Shown here one piece after another: positions 27,574 through 36,054 of a stretch of 64,000 nt of DNA (positions within the stretch are counted from its first letter, which is position 1; each line of letters opens with the position of its first letter). The DNA comes from Streptomyces asiaticus (GTDB lineage: Bacteria > Actinomycetota > Actinomycetes > Streptomycetales > Streptomycetaceae). The notes beneath the pieces are model-generated. The model worked only from the letters and a program-made list of their open reading frames with translations. It had not been told where the DNA came from and did no database searches. The stretch lies in the NCBI RefSeq assembly GCF_018138715.1, contig NZ_JAGSHX010000006.1:3534001-3598000 (forward strand), written 5' to 3'. A program made the position numbers and the translations under genes.

Positions 27574-30093
27574 TCAGTCCCGCAGCAGGTCGGGGACGGC
27601 GTTTCCGTCCGGCTCGTCGCGGTCGCCCGAGACGACCGTCAGCCGCTGGGTGGCGCGGGTGAGCGCCACATACAGCACCCGGAGCCCCGCCGGGGACTCG
27701 TCGGCGATCTCGGCGGGCGAGACCACGACCGTCGCGTCGTACTCCAGCCCCTTCGCCTCCAGGCTGCCCAGCGCCACCACCCGGTCGCCCAGGCCGTTCA
27801 GCCACTGCCGGGCCTGGGCGCGCCGGTTCATCGCGACGACGACGCCGACGGTGCCGTCCACCTCGTCCAGCAGCCGGACCGCCTCGCGGCGCGCGGCCGC
27901 GCCGAGGCCGCCGTCCGCGCCCGGTACGAAGCGCGGCGCCACGCCCGTGGAGCGGACCGCCTCGGGGGCGGGGGTGCCGGGCATGGCGAGGGTGAGGACC
28001 TTGGTGGCCAGCTCGGCGATCTCCGCCGGGTTGCGGTAGTTGACGGTAAGGGTGAAGCGGCGGCGCGGGCGGCTGCCCAGCGCCTCGTCCCGGGCCCGCC
28101 CCGCCTCGTCCGGGTCGGACCAGGAGCTCTGGGCCGGGTCGCCGACGACCGTCCAGGTGGCGTGGCGGCCGCGGCGTCCGATCATCCGCCACTGCATCGG
28201 GGTGAGGTCCTGCGCCTCGTCGACGATCACATGGGCGTAGTCGGCGCGCTCCCGCTCGGCCCGCTCGGCGCGGCTGCGGCGGGGGCTGACCCGGTCGGCG
28301 TGGGTGGTCAGCTCGTCCAGACCGGTGAGCAGGTCCAGCGGGTCGGCCTCGCGGGGGGCCGCGGGGCGGGCGGGGGTGCCCAGGAGGGTGGTCAGCTCGT
28401 CCAGCAGCGCCACGTCGTGGACCGACAGCGGGCCCTGCCCGTCCGGGCCGAGCCGGGCCAGCGACCGGGCCACCTGACGGACCTCGCGGGGGTTGAGCAC
28501 CCGCCGTGACCAGCGGTTCAGCCGCTTCTCATCGGCCATGGCGGCGAGGACGGAGCGGGGGGTGAGCTCGGGCCACCAGGCGTCGAGGAACTCCTGGAAG
28601 GAGTCCTCCGAGGAGATGTCCTCGTCGAAGCCCTCCCGCGCCTCGGCGGCCAGCTCGGGGTCGGTGTACCGCCCGGGGGCGCCGGAGCGGGTCCACAGCG
28701 CGTCCAGGAGCAGCCGGCGGGCGCGGGGGCGCAGCAGATTGACGGGCGCGGTGCCGCTCAGCACGTGTTCGCGGATGGTGCGCAGCTCTTCGGCGCCCAG
28801 CTCGATCCGGGCGCCGAAGGCGACCACGCGCAGCAGCTCGGGCGGACCGCCGGGTCTGGACCCGGAGCCCGCGCCGGGTCTGCCGCCGTGGACGTCCAGC
28901 GCCCCGTCCAGCGCCCCGTCCAGCGTCAGCTGGCCGTTGTCGGATGACGGTGACGAAGCCGAAGCCGAAGCCGAAACCGATGACGGCGAAGGGGCCGAAC
29001 CGGCAGGCGCGGCGGCTCCGCGCGGCAGCTCGAGCGCGCCCCGGGCGGCCTTGCGCAGCACCTTCACCATCCGGGACGAGCCCTTGACGCGGGCCACGGC
29101 CGGGGTGTCGTGCGTAGTGGCCTCGGCGCCCTCCACCAGCGAGCCCACCGCCCGGATGGCCACCTGGCCCTCCTCGCCCAGCGAGGGCAGCACGCCCTCG
29201 GTGTAGGCGACCAGCAGCGGGGTGGGACTGACCACGAGGATGCCGCCCGCGTACCGCCGCCGGTCCTGGTAGAGGAGGTACGCCGCGCGGTGCAGCGCGA
29301 CCGCCGTCTTCCCCGTGCCGGGGCCGCCCTCGACCTCGGTGACGGAGGCGGCGGGGGCGCGGATCACCTGATCCTGCTCGGCCTGGATGGAGGCCACGAT
29401 GTCCCGCATGGTGTGGCCCCGGGCCTGGCCGAGCGCGGCCATCAGCGCGCCGTCGCCGACCACCGGCAGCGCCCCGCCGTCGAGGGTGGCGCTGAGCTCC
29501 GGGCGCAGCAGGTCGTCCTCGACGCCGAGCACCCGGCGGCCCTTGCTGCGGATCACCCGGCGGCGGACGACCCGGCCGGGGGCGACCGGGGTGGAGCGGT
29601 AGAAGGGCGCGGCGGCGGGCGCCCGCCAGTCGATCACCAGCGGGGCGTAGTCGGCGTCCAGGACGCCGATGCGGCCGATGTGCAACGTTTCGGCGATCTC
29701 CGCGCGGTCGCCGTCCGGCCCGCTGCGGATGGCGTCGTCGGCCGGTTCCACGGAGGTGTAGGCGCCGTCGGGGCCGCGTTGGCCGTCCTTGCCCGGCAGC
29801 AGATCGATGCGGCCGAAGAGGAAGTCCTCGAACTCGCTGTTCAGCCGGTTGAGATGCACCCCGGCCCGGAAGACCTGGGCGTCCCGTTCGGCGAGCGCGC
29901 CGGGCGTGCCGACCTGCCCGCGCTTGGCGGCGTCGTCCATGAGGAACTCCGCCTCGTGGATCTTCTCCGCGAGGCGGTGGTACACCCGGTCCAGATGCGC
30001 CTGCTCGATCCGGATCTCGCTGTCCCGGACCCCGTCCCCGCGGTCCCCCCGCGGTGCCGTCCGGTCGTCATGCGTGGCGTTCTGCGCGGCCAC
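27574..30093 (-). CDS. helD: HelD-type SF1 helicase-like RNA polymerase recycling factor
   Basis: 839 aa. The long N-terminal coiled coil (about 25-95) is typical of HelD, which inserts into RNA polymerase channels and frees stalled enzyme using ATP. The Walker A motif is VEGGPGTGKTAVALHRAAYL (about residue 275). A Walker B/DExx box VIVDEAQDLTPMQW and late SF1 motifs GSLEAKGLEYDATVVV and YVALTRATQRLTVV follow. A Ser/Ala/Pro low-complexity insertion (about 365-400, ending before QLTLDG) interrupts the 1A domain and looks disordered. It lies just downstream of the rsuA/sigU genes in the same direction. Confidence 0.9.
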   Translation of the reverse strand: MAAQNATHDDRTAPRGDRGDGVRDSEIRIEQAHLDRVYHRLAEKIHEAEFLMDDAAKRGQVGTPGALAERDAQVFRAGVHLNRLNSEFEDFLFGRIDLLPGKDGQRGPDGAYTSVEPADDAIRSGPDGDRAEIAETLHIGRIGVLDADYAPLVIDWRAPAAAPFYRSTPVAPGRVVRRRVIRSKGRRVLGVEDDLLRPELSATLDGGALPVVGDGALMAALGQARGHTMRDIVASIQAEQDQVIRAPAASVTEVEGGPGTGKTAVALHRAAYLLYQDRRRYAGGILVVSPTPLLVAYTEGVLPSLGEEGQVAIRAVGSLVEGAEATTHDTPAVARVKGSSRMVKVLRKAARGALELPRGAAAPAGSAPSPSSVSASASASSPSSDNGQLTLDGALDGALDVHGGRPGAGSGSRPGGPPELLRVVAFGARIELGAEELRTIREHVLSGTAPVNLLRPRARRLLLDALWTRSGAPGRYTDPELAAEAREGFDEDISSEDSFQEFLDAWWPELTPRSVLAAMADEKRLNRWSRRVLNPREVRQVARSLARLGPDGQGPLSVHDVALLDELTTLLGTPARPAAPREADPLDLLTGLDELTTHADRVSPRRSRAERAERERADYAHVIVDEAQDLTPMQWRMIGRRGRHATWTVVGDPAQSSWSDPDEAGRARDEALGSRPRRRFTLTVNYRNPAEIAELATKVLTLAMPGTPAPEAVRSTGVAPRFVPGADGGLGAAARREAVRLLDEVDGTVGVVVAMNRRAQARQWLNGLGDRVVALGSLEAKGLEYDATVVVSPAEIADESPAGLRVLYVALTRATQRLTVVSGDRDEPDGNAVPDLLRD

Positions 30094-30156
30094 CCAGGCC
30101 CCCTTCTGTGTTCTTAAGGGCAGCCGTCAACCGTACACCTCCAGGGAGGGGGTTTC

Positions 30157-30918
30157 TCAGAGCCTGACCTGGGCCAGGCGCTGGCCGTCCAGGGTGCGGA
30201 CCTCGAACCGCTCGATGTCGTCGGTGTTCATGGCGGCGCCGCCCTGGGCGTAGAGCGGCTCCTTGCTCCAGCGGGAGCCGTCCCCGTCCTTGACGCCGTA
30301 GCCCGAGGTGGGCACGGCCCAGGTGGTGATGGTCTCCTCGTGGCCGTCCTTGCCGATGGCGACCAGGTCGCAGGTACGCGGCCCTTTGAGGTTGCCCAGC
30401 TTGAGGGCGACGGAGGTGCCCCACCCCTTCTGCTGGAGCGAGACGGAGGCGTCCACCTTGGTGACGGGGTCCACCGCGCTGAACTTCTGGCCCTGGTCGT
30501 ACACCTGCTTGGAGGAGGAGGCCACCACCTGGCCCTTGCCCCCGTCGTCGGAGTTCGCGGTGATGGCCGCTCCCGCGAGCGGGCCGCCGACGATGAGGAC
30601 GGCGGCCGCGGCGACGAGGAAGAGCCGCCTTCTGCCGGAGGCTTTGCGACTCACCGCGACGTCGTCCATCAGCCGGTCGAGCAGTTCGGGCCCCGGGCGG
30701 GCGGTGACCACCGCCGGATCCGGGAGCGCGGTGCCGTCGGCGGCGGTGGCGTACTCGGCCAGCAGCGGCGGGAGGCCCATCAGCTCGTCGAGCTCGGCGG
30801 CGCACCGCTCACACCCGATGAGGTGGTCCTCGAAGCGCGCCGCGTCGGCGGGGTCGAGCACCCCGAGCGCATAGGCGCCGACCGCGGTGTGCTGCTGGTC
30901 GTCCGCTGCCGGCATCAT
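30157..30918 (-). CDS. rsuA: Anti-sigma factor with zinc-binding (ZAS) domain
   Basis: 253 aa. The cytoplasmic ZAS domain has H-L-I-G-C-E-R-C (HxxxCxxC, residues about 32-39). One membrane helix (about 98-118, RRRLFLVAAAAVLIVGGPLAG) precedes an extracytoplasmic domain. It holds the sigma factor inactive at the membrane until a signal outside triggers release. Its ATG overlaps the sigma stop codon (ATGA), giving coupled synthesis. Position next to helD and the sigma gene matches S. coelicolor RsuA, hence the symbol. Confidence 0.9.
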   Translation of the reverse strand: MMPAADDQQHTAVGAYALGVLDPADAARFEDHLIGCERCAAELDELMGLPPLLAEYATAADGTALPDPAVVTARPGPELLDRLMDDVAVSRKASGRRRLFLVAAAAVLIVGGPLAGAAITANSDDGGKGQVVASSSKQVYDQGQKFSAVDPVTKVDASVSLQQKGWGTSVALKLGNLKGPRTCDLVAIGKDGHEETITTWAVPTSGYGVKDGDGSRWSKEPLYAQGGAAMNTDDIERFEVRTLDGQRLAQVRL

Positions 30919-31436
30919 GCCGTGACCCCCCGTTCCTCGAGCGAGAGCTTCAGGGAGCGCAGCGCGTAGAAGACCCGGGACCTCACCGTCCCGGCGGGAA
31001 CGCCCAGCACTTCGGCCGCCTCACTCACCGTCCGTCCCTTGAAGTATGTCTCGACGAGGGCCGCTCTATGTGCATCGGTGAGGTCATTCAACGCGTCAGA
31101 AATGGTCATCTGGCGCAATGCGCGGTCGATGTCGTCCGCGGCGGGCATCACATGGAGCGGCGCCGCGTCCACTTCGTGGGGGCGTGCGCGGCGTTGGCGG
31201 TGGCCGTCGATGACGATACGGCGGGCCACGGTCACCAGCCAGGGCCGCACCGATCCTCCGGAGCGCCGCAGTTGGTCGGCGTTGCGCCAGGCGCGCAGGA
31301 GGGTCTCCTGGACCACGTCCTCGGCGCGGTGCCGGTCGCCCGCGACCAGGCGCAGGACGAAGGCGAGAAGCGGGCCTGCGTGCTCCGCGTAGAGCGCGCG
31401 CATGAGCGCGTCGTCCGGTGTCGTCCTCTCGGTCAC
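30915..31436 (-). CDS. sigU: ECF sigma factor
   Basis: 173 aa from GTG 31436. Region 2 (AEHAGPLLAFVLRLV, DVVQETLLRAWRNADQLR, PWLVTVARRIVID) and region 4 (DALNDLTDAHRAALVETYFKGRTVSEAAEVLGVPAGTVRSRVFYALRSL) are complete, and there is nothing else, as in minimal ECF factors. It is co-translated with its anti-sigma partner. By synteny (from memory) it corresponds to S. coelicolor SigU. Autoregulation is likely but I could not identify an ECF promoter with confidence. Confidence 0.9.
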   Translation of the reverse strand: MTERTTPDDALMRALYAEHAGPLLAFVLRLVAGDRHRAEDVVQETLLRAWRNADQLRRSGGSVRPWLVTVARRIVIDGHRQRRARPHEVDAAPLHVMPAADDIDRALRQMTISDALNDLTDAHRAALVETYFKGRTVSEAAEVLGVPAGTVRSRVFYALRSLKLSLEERGVTA

Positions 31437-31446
31437 GAGGGCATCT

Positions 31447-31517
31447 TTGCGTACGCAAGCCGCCGGGTCGAGGGGGGTACGGGCTGGAAACGCTCGGCGT
31501 TCATCGACACACGTGTG
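31447..31517. promoter_or_regulatory. Two palindromes upstream of sigU
   Basis: TTGCGTACGCAA (31447-31458) lies about ten bases before the sigU GTG. CACACGTGTG (31508-31517) lies about 70-80 bp upstream. Both are perfect. They could be operator sites for sigU; no regulator is assigned. The rest of the 260-bp gap has no gene. Confidence 0.35.
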
Positions 31518-31636
31518 ATGTACATCCCATTCCCGGGCTGAACATCTCCCCCTGTGCGGTGCGTACTTGAGTCCGAGTAAGGCCGACGCCGGGCGGGCGC
31601 CGGCCACCAGGAAGGGCTCCCTCCCCAAATCCGCCC

Positions 31637-31669
31637 CGCAGGCCCCGGTCCCCCCATCCGGGGCCTGCG
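31637..31669 (-). terminator. Terminator of the CGNR-protein gene
   Basis: A perfect 12-bp stem CGCAGGCCCCGG / CCGGGGCCTGCG with a 9-nt loop, about 30 bp past the stop codon. Confidence 0.85.
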
Positions 31670-31697
31670 TCATGTCCGGGTCATGGCTGAATATCGC

Positions 31698-32300
31698 TCA
31701 TGCTTTGCTGATGCTTGGGTTTACCCGACGGCGGTGACGAGCGACCCGCTCGCGGTTTCCGCAGACTTCGCTCGAGCACCAGCGGCGTCGGCGGCCGCGC
31801 GAGGTGTCGAGGTAGACCAGCGAGCAGGTCTCCCCCGCACAGCGCCGCAACTGCCCGCGCGCCACCGGGTCGGTGAGCAGCTGCACCGCGTCCCGGGCGA
31901 TCTGGGAGAGCAGAGCGCCGCAGTCCGGCTTCCCCGCGAGGGCGCTCACCAAGGCGCCGTCGGGGGTCCGTACGGCGCGCAGGGCGGGCGGGGCGGTGGC
32001 GGCCAGCGCGTTCATCCGCTCCAGATCGGCGGCTGCGGCATGGCCCTCGACCTCGGTGTGGACGATGCGGTGCAGCAGGTCGCGGGCGGCCCGGAAGCGG
32101 ATGAGCCAGCGGTGGTCCACGGCCTCGAGCGAGGTGCCGCCGGGCACCAGCCCGGCGCCCAGCAGCCACGCCCTGAGGGGTTCCACCCCGCCGAGCCGCT
32201 CGACGGGCGCCTCGCTGAGCCGACCGCCGACCGTGGCCACCAGGTCCAGGCAGATCCGCCCCGAGTCGAACCGCAGGTCGTAGGCCGACGCCGACGCCAT
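31698..32300 (-). CDS. CGNR zinc-finger / ABATE-domain protein, probable stress regulator
   Basis: 200 aa from ATG 32300 (ACAGGAAC just upstream). The N-terminal ABATE domain (DLRFDSGRICLDLVATVGG onward) is followed by a C-terminal CGNR zinc finger: C-A-G-E-T-C, then RRRRWCSSEVCGNRERVARH. These small proteins are widespread in actinobacteria and are presumed DNA-binding regulators; targets are unknown. It is monocistronic, between sigU and an interspersed repeat. Confidence 0.9.
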   Translation of the reverse strand: MASASAYDLRFDSGRICLDLVATVGGRLSEAPVERLGGVEPLRAWLLGAGLVPGGTSLEAVDHRWLIRFRAARDLLHRIVHTEVEGHAAAADLERMNALAATAPPALRAVRTPDGALVSALAGKPDCGALLSQIARDAVQLLTDPVARGQLRRCAGETCSLVYLDTSRGRRRRWCSSEVCGNRERVARHRRRVNPSISKA

Positions 32301-32360
32301 GTTCCTGTCACCCCTTCGGGGAAGGCCCGATCCGGTCACCCCTCAGAGTGCCCGCCTCGC

Positions 32361-32376
32361 GGGTTACCCGTAACCC
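32361..32376. promoter_or_regulatory. Perfect inverted repeat upstream of the CGNR gene
   Basis: GGGTTAC-CC-GTAACCC (7-2-7) about 60-75 bp before the CGNR ATG. This is suitable for an operator, possibly autoregulatory. It could alternatively be a short hairpin in the interspersed-repeat region. Confidence 0.4.
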
Positions 32377-32390
32377 CCCAGAAGCGGAAC

Positions 32391-32520
32391 TCCAGCCCCT
32401 CCAGGGGCACCTCCCAGCGGTAGCTGGGGGAGCTTGAGGAGCGGGCCCCGGGGCAGAGCCCCATACTCCAGCCCCTCCGGCGCTTGAGGAGCGGGGTCCG
32501 GGGCGGAGCCCCGGCAACAG
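32391..32520. repeat. Two adjacent copies of a Streptomyces interspersed repeat
   Basis: Both copies share CCAGCCCCTCC, CTTGAGGAGCGGG and the hairpin-forming CCGGGGC(A/G)GAGCCCC. The first (32391-32462) carries a 17-20 bp insertion (CACCTCCCAGCGGTAGCTGG region) relative to the second (32467-32520). I recognise this CTCCGGCGCTTGAGGAGCGG element as frequent in intergenic regions of Streptomyces genomes. Its GC-rich hairpins may terminate the nnaR transcript, whose stop is 6 bp away. Confidence 0.8.
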
Positions 32521-32525
32521 AACAG

Positions 32526-33695
32526 CTACGCGCCCCCATACTTCGTGTCGACGGACGGATCGAGCGCCAGCCGATACCCCCGCTTGACCACCGTCTGAAT
32601 CAGCTTCGGCGAGCCGAGAGCCGTCCGCAGCCGAGCCATCGCCGTCTCCACCGCATGTTCATCACGCCCCGCCCCCGGCAACGACCGCAGCAGCTCCGAC
32701 CGCGCCACGACCCAGCCGGGCCGCCGGGCCAGGGCCCGCAGCAACGCCATCCCGGCGGGCGGCACCATACGCAGCTCCCCGTCCACGACCACCGCGTGGC
32801 CACGGATCTCCAGCCGCCGCCCGGCGACCGGCAACGGCCGCACCCGCCCGGGAAGTTCCGCGGTCAGCAGCTGCACCAGCGGCCCGAGCCGGAACCGTTC
32901 GGGCTGGGAGGTGGGGATGTCGTGGGCCTCCAGCGGCAGCGCGGTGACCGGCCCGACACACGCGGGCAGCACATCATGGCGGAGCGCGTCCAGCAGCTCC
33001 GCGCGCATCCCGCGCCGCTCCGCCCGGTCCAGCAGGCTCGCGGCGGCGGGCGCGCTGGTGAAGGTGACGGCGTCCAGGGTCCGGGCCACCGTCGCGTCCA
33101 GCAGCCGGTCCACGGGCCCGATGTCCTCCGGCGGCATCCAGCGGTACACCGGCACCCCGACCACCTCCGCTCCCCCGGCCCGCAGCGACTCGACGAAGCC
33201 GGGCAGCGGCTCGCCGTGCAGCTGGACGGCGATGCGGTGCCCCTCGACGCCCTCGTCCAGCAGCCGCTCGAGCACCTCGGCCATCGACTCCGAGGCCGGG
33301 TACCACTCCTCGGTCAGCCCGGCGGCCCGGATCGCCCCGCGCACCTTGGGCCCGCGGGCCAGCAGCCGCACCTGGCGCAGCCGGTCGAGCAGGGCGTCGC
33401 CCAGACCCCAGCCGTCGGCGGCCTCGACCCAGCCGCGGAAGCCGATGGCGGTGGTGGCGACCACGACATCGGGCGCGCTGTCGATCAACTGCTTCGTGGC
33501 GGCGAGGAGTTCGGAGTCGTCGGCCAGCGGCACGATCCGTAGCGCGGGCGCGTGCATCACCTCCGCGCCACGGCGCTGCAGCAGGGCGCCGAGCTCATCC
33601 GCGCGGCGCGCGGCGGTGACCCCCACGGTGAATCCGGCGAGAGGGCCGACGGGCAGCTCGTCGTCGCCCGCGGCTCCGGTCTGTTCTCGGTGCAT
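32526..33695 (-). CDS. nnaR: HemD-like/winged-helix regulator of nitrate/nitrite assimilation
   Basis: 389 aa from ATG 33695. Residues about 18-270 form a uroporphyrinogen-III-synthase-like domain (PLAGFTVGVTAARRADEL, VTFTSAPAAASLL). Residues about 290-385 form an OmpR/PhoB-type winged helix (RRLEIRGHAVVVDGELRMV, HAVETAMARLRTALG, TVVKRGYRLAL). This fusion, next to narK, matches NnaR, which works with GlnR on nitrate and nitrite genes in S. coelicolor. Whether the HemD-like part keeps enzyme activity is unknown. A GlnR-type box lies about 100 bp upstream. Alternative view: a bifunctional HemD, less likely given the context. Confidence 0.88.
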   Translation of the reverse strand: MHREQTGAAGDDELPVGPLAGFTVGVTAARRADELGALLQRRGAEVMHAPALRIVPLADDSELLAATKQLIDSAPDVVVATTAIGFRGWVEAADGWGLGDALLDRLRQVRLLARGPKVRGAIRAAGLTEEWYPASESMAEVLERLLDEGVEGHRIAVQLHGEPLPGFVESLRAGGAEVVGVPVYRWMPPEDIGPVDRLLDATVARTLDAVTFTSAPAAASLLDRAERRGMRAELLDALRHDVLPACVGPVTALPLEAHDIPTSQPERFRLGPLVQLLTAELPGRVRPLPVAGRRLEIRGHAVVVDGELRMVPPAGMALLRALARRPGWVVARSELLRSLPGAGRDEHAVETAMARLRTALGSPKLIQTVVKRGYRLALDPSVDTKYGGA

Positions 33696-33794
33696 GGCTC
33701 TCGTCCCGATCTTCCGATCTCCCGATTCAGTCGTGTATGGGCGCCTTCGGTTCCGCATCGTGTCGCCGTCCCGTGTCGGTGGCGGTTCACGGAG

Positions 33795-33810
33795 GTTTCC
33801 CAGGCGTAAC
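33795..33810 (-). promoter_or_regulatory. GlnR-type box upstream of nnaR
   Basis: On the minus strand: GTTAC-GCCTGG-GAAAC, an exact match to the half-site pair gTnAC-n6-GaAAC described for GlnR of Streptomyces. It lies 100-115 bp before the nnaR start. A second pair is not visible beside it. Confidence 0.65.
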
Positions 33811-33907
33811 GGAGTGGACGGCCGGCGGGCTTCCCCGGCCGACCGTACGCCCCGAAACCACTGGGACGCCCGCCCGTAGGACGTCCGGAGTTCCCTGGGC
33901 GCCCCGC

Positions 33908-35308
33908 TCAGATGTCCGCGTAGGCGGGTTGCCGCTCCGACCGCGGATCATGCGCACCCGCCTGCCCGGCGGGCACCGTTGCCGGGCGCCGCGCGCCACG
34001 GAGGTATACGGCCCAGGTGACCGCGGAGCACACCGCGTAGAAGCCGAGGAAGGAGACGAAGGCGGGGGTCCCGGAGTGGGCGCTCGCGAACGACTCCCGG
34101 AAGGCGAGGTTGATCCCGAGCCCGCCGAGCGCGCCGACCGCCCCGATCAGCCCCATCGCCGCGCCCGACAGCCGCCGCCCGTAGGCCGCGGCCTCCTCGC
34201 CGGTCAGGCCGCGGGCCACGGCCTTCGCCTGGAAGATGCCGGGGATCATCTTGAAGGTGGAGCCGTTGCCGAGCCCGCTGAGGACGAAGAGGGCGATGAA
34301 GCCGACGAGGAAGACGGCCAGCGACTTCTGCGCGGAGGCGTAGACGACCACGACGGTCGCGGCGGCCATGGCGGCGAAGGTCCACAGCGTGATCTTCGCG
34401 CCGCCGTGGGCATCGGCGAGCCGGCCGCCGACGGGGCGGATGAGCGAGCCGAGCAGCGGGCCGATGAAGGTGAGCGAGGCGGCCTGGAGCGGGGTGCGGT
34501 CGAACTGGTTCTGGAGCACCAGACCGAAGGCGAAGCTGTAGCCGATGAACGACCCGAAGGTGCCGATGTAGAGCAACGACATGATCCAGGTGTGGGCGTC
34601 CCGCGCCGCCTCCTTGGCCGCCCCGGCGTCGTTGCGCACCGGCGCCAGGTTGTCCATGAACAGCGCCGAGAGCGCCGCCGCGACGACGATCAGCGGGATG
34701 TAGACGGCGAGCACGAGCCGTGGGTGGGCCGCCCCGGCGGTGCCGATCACCAGCAGTCCGATCAGCTGGATCACGGGCACGCCGATGTTGCCGCCGCCCG
34801 CGTTGAGCCCGAGCGCCCAGCCCTTCCTGCGCAGCGGGTAGAAGGAGTTGATGTTGGTCATGGACGAGGCGAAGTTGCCGCCCCCGACCCCGGTGAGCGC
34901 CGCGACCACCATGAACGTGGTGTACGAGGTCCCGGGCTCCATCACCACGGCGGCGGTGATCGCGGGCACGAGCAGCATCCCGGCGCTGACGATCGTCCAG
35001 TTGCGCCCGCCGAACCGCGCGACGGCGAAGGTGTACGGCACCCGCAGCACCCCGCCGACCAGCGTGGGCATCGCGACCAGGAAGAACTTCCCGGCCGGGT
35101 CGACGCCGTACTCCGGCCCCATGAACAGCACCATCACCGACCACAGGCTCCAGATGGAGAACCCGATGTGCTCGGAGAGGATGGAGAAGACCAGGTTCCG
35201 GGCGGCGATCCGCTCGCCCTTCTCCCTCCAGAACGTCTCGTCCTCCGGGTCCCACTGCTCGATCCAGCGGCCCCCTTTGCGCGCGGCGGTGGTGGTCGGG
35301 GCAGTCAT
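33908..35308 (-). CDS. narK: Nitrate/nitrite MFS transporter (NarK family)
   Basis: 466 aa from ATG 35308 with a near-ideal GGAGGCG upstream. Twelve predicted membrane helices. The nitrate-porter signature segments are present: GVGGGNFASSMTNINSFYP and a second Gly-rich stretch FVLSGLGNGSTFKMIPGIF. It moves nitrate in and/or nitrite out across the membrane. It is followed by nnaR in the same direction and carries its own GlnR-type box, so it is probably induced by nitrogen limitation. Confidence 0.93.
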   Translation of the reverse strand: MTAPTTTAARKGGRWIEQWDPEDETFWREKGERIAARNLVFSILSEHIGFSIWSLWSVMVLFMGPEYGVDPAGKFFLVAMPTLVGGVLRVPYTFAVARFGGRNWTIVSAGMLLVPAITAAVVMEPGTSYTTFMVVAALTGVGGGNFASSMTNINSFYPLRRKGWALGLNAGGGNIGVPVIQLIGLLVIGTAGAAHPRLVLAVYIPLIVVAAALSALFMDNLAPVRNDAGAAKEAARDAHTWIMSLLYIGTFGSFIGYSFAFGLVLQNQFDRTPLQAASLTFIGPLLGSLIRPVGGRLADAHGGAKITLWTFAAMAAATVVVVYASAQKSLAVFLVGFIALFVLSGLGNGSTFKMIPGIFQAKAVARGLTGEEAAAYGRRLSGAAMGLIGAVGALGGLGINLAFRESFASAHSGTPAFVSFLGFYAVCSAVTWAVYLRGARRPATVPAGQAGAHDPRSERQPAYADI

Positions 35309-35376
35309 CACGCCTCCACAGTTCTCGGTGTCGCCACAGACGGTAGGGACGGCGGATTTCCGGGCTGTGGCGGCAG

Positions 35377-35392
35377 GTGACACGGACGAAAC
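35377..35392 (+). promoter_or_regulatory. GlnR-type box upstream of narK
   Basis: GTGAC-ACGGAC-GAAAC, again exactly gTnAC-n6-GaAAC, 70-85 bp before the narK ATG. It is in the opposite orientation to the box before nnaR; GlnR sites occur in both orientations. Confidence 0.65.
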
Positions 35393-35497
35393 CTTGCTCT
35401 CACCCGGGGGGCCGGGTGGCGGTGAGGGGGATTCCCGAGCTCCCGGAATCCCTTGAGAGCCAGGACCGCGGCACCCTCGAGACCGACCACGACACCC

Positions 35498-35863
35498 TCA
35501 AGGCCGGTCGAGCCGGAGCCGCTCGGCCCTCGGCAGCCCCGCGACCACCAGGTCGTAGGAGTCCTCGATGAGCTCCCGGACCAGCCGGTCCGGGAGGCCG
35601 CCGTCGACCGTCACCGTGTTCCAGTGGCGCTTGTTCATGTGCCACCCCGGAACGATCAGCTCCGGGTGCCCCTCGCGGAGCCGGCCCGCGTCCGCCGGGT
35701 CGCACTTCAGATTCACCGTGAGCGGACGCGCGTCCAGCGTCGTCAGGGCGAAGATCTTGCCGAGCACCTTGAAGGTCGAGACCTCGGGGTGCCGGGAGAA
35801 CGGGAACTCCTCCACCACCGCGTTGAAGGAGAGGCAGAAGGACCGCAGTTGCTCAGGGGTCAC
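35498..35863 (-). CDS. MmcQ/YjbR family protein
   Basis: 121 aa from GTG 35863 (GAGGAG eight bases upstream). It matches the small double-wing DNA-binding-fold family MmcQ/YjbR: MTPEQLRSFC start, VEEFPFSRHPEVSTFKVLGKIFAL, LKCDPADAGRLREGHPEL, and the ending GWHMNKRHWNTVTVDG. The biochemical role is not established. It is monocistronic. Confidence 0.92.
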   Translation of the reverse strand: MTPEQLRSFCLSFNAVVEEFPFSRHPEVSTFKVLGKIFALTTLDARPLTVNLKCDPADAGRLREGHPELIVPGWHMNKRHWNTVTVDGGLPDRLVRELIEDSYDLVVAGLPRAERLRLDRP

Positions 35864-36054
35864 TCCGGATACTCCTCGCACTCGACCGATGGGGCCAGGA
35901 CGATCCTCACCGTAGACCACGCCTCCGACAACGGGCCGGTGACGACAGCGGCGCAGGCAAGGGACGTGCCCGAAGGGGCGCGGGGAACTGCGCGACCAGC
36001 CACGACGCAGCCGCGGATGAACGACCGCACCTCGCGGCACTTCCCGCGGGCCGC

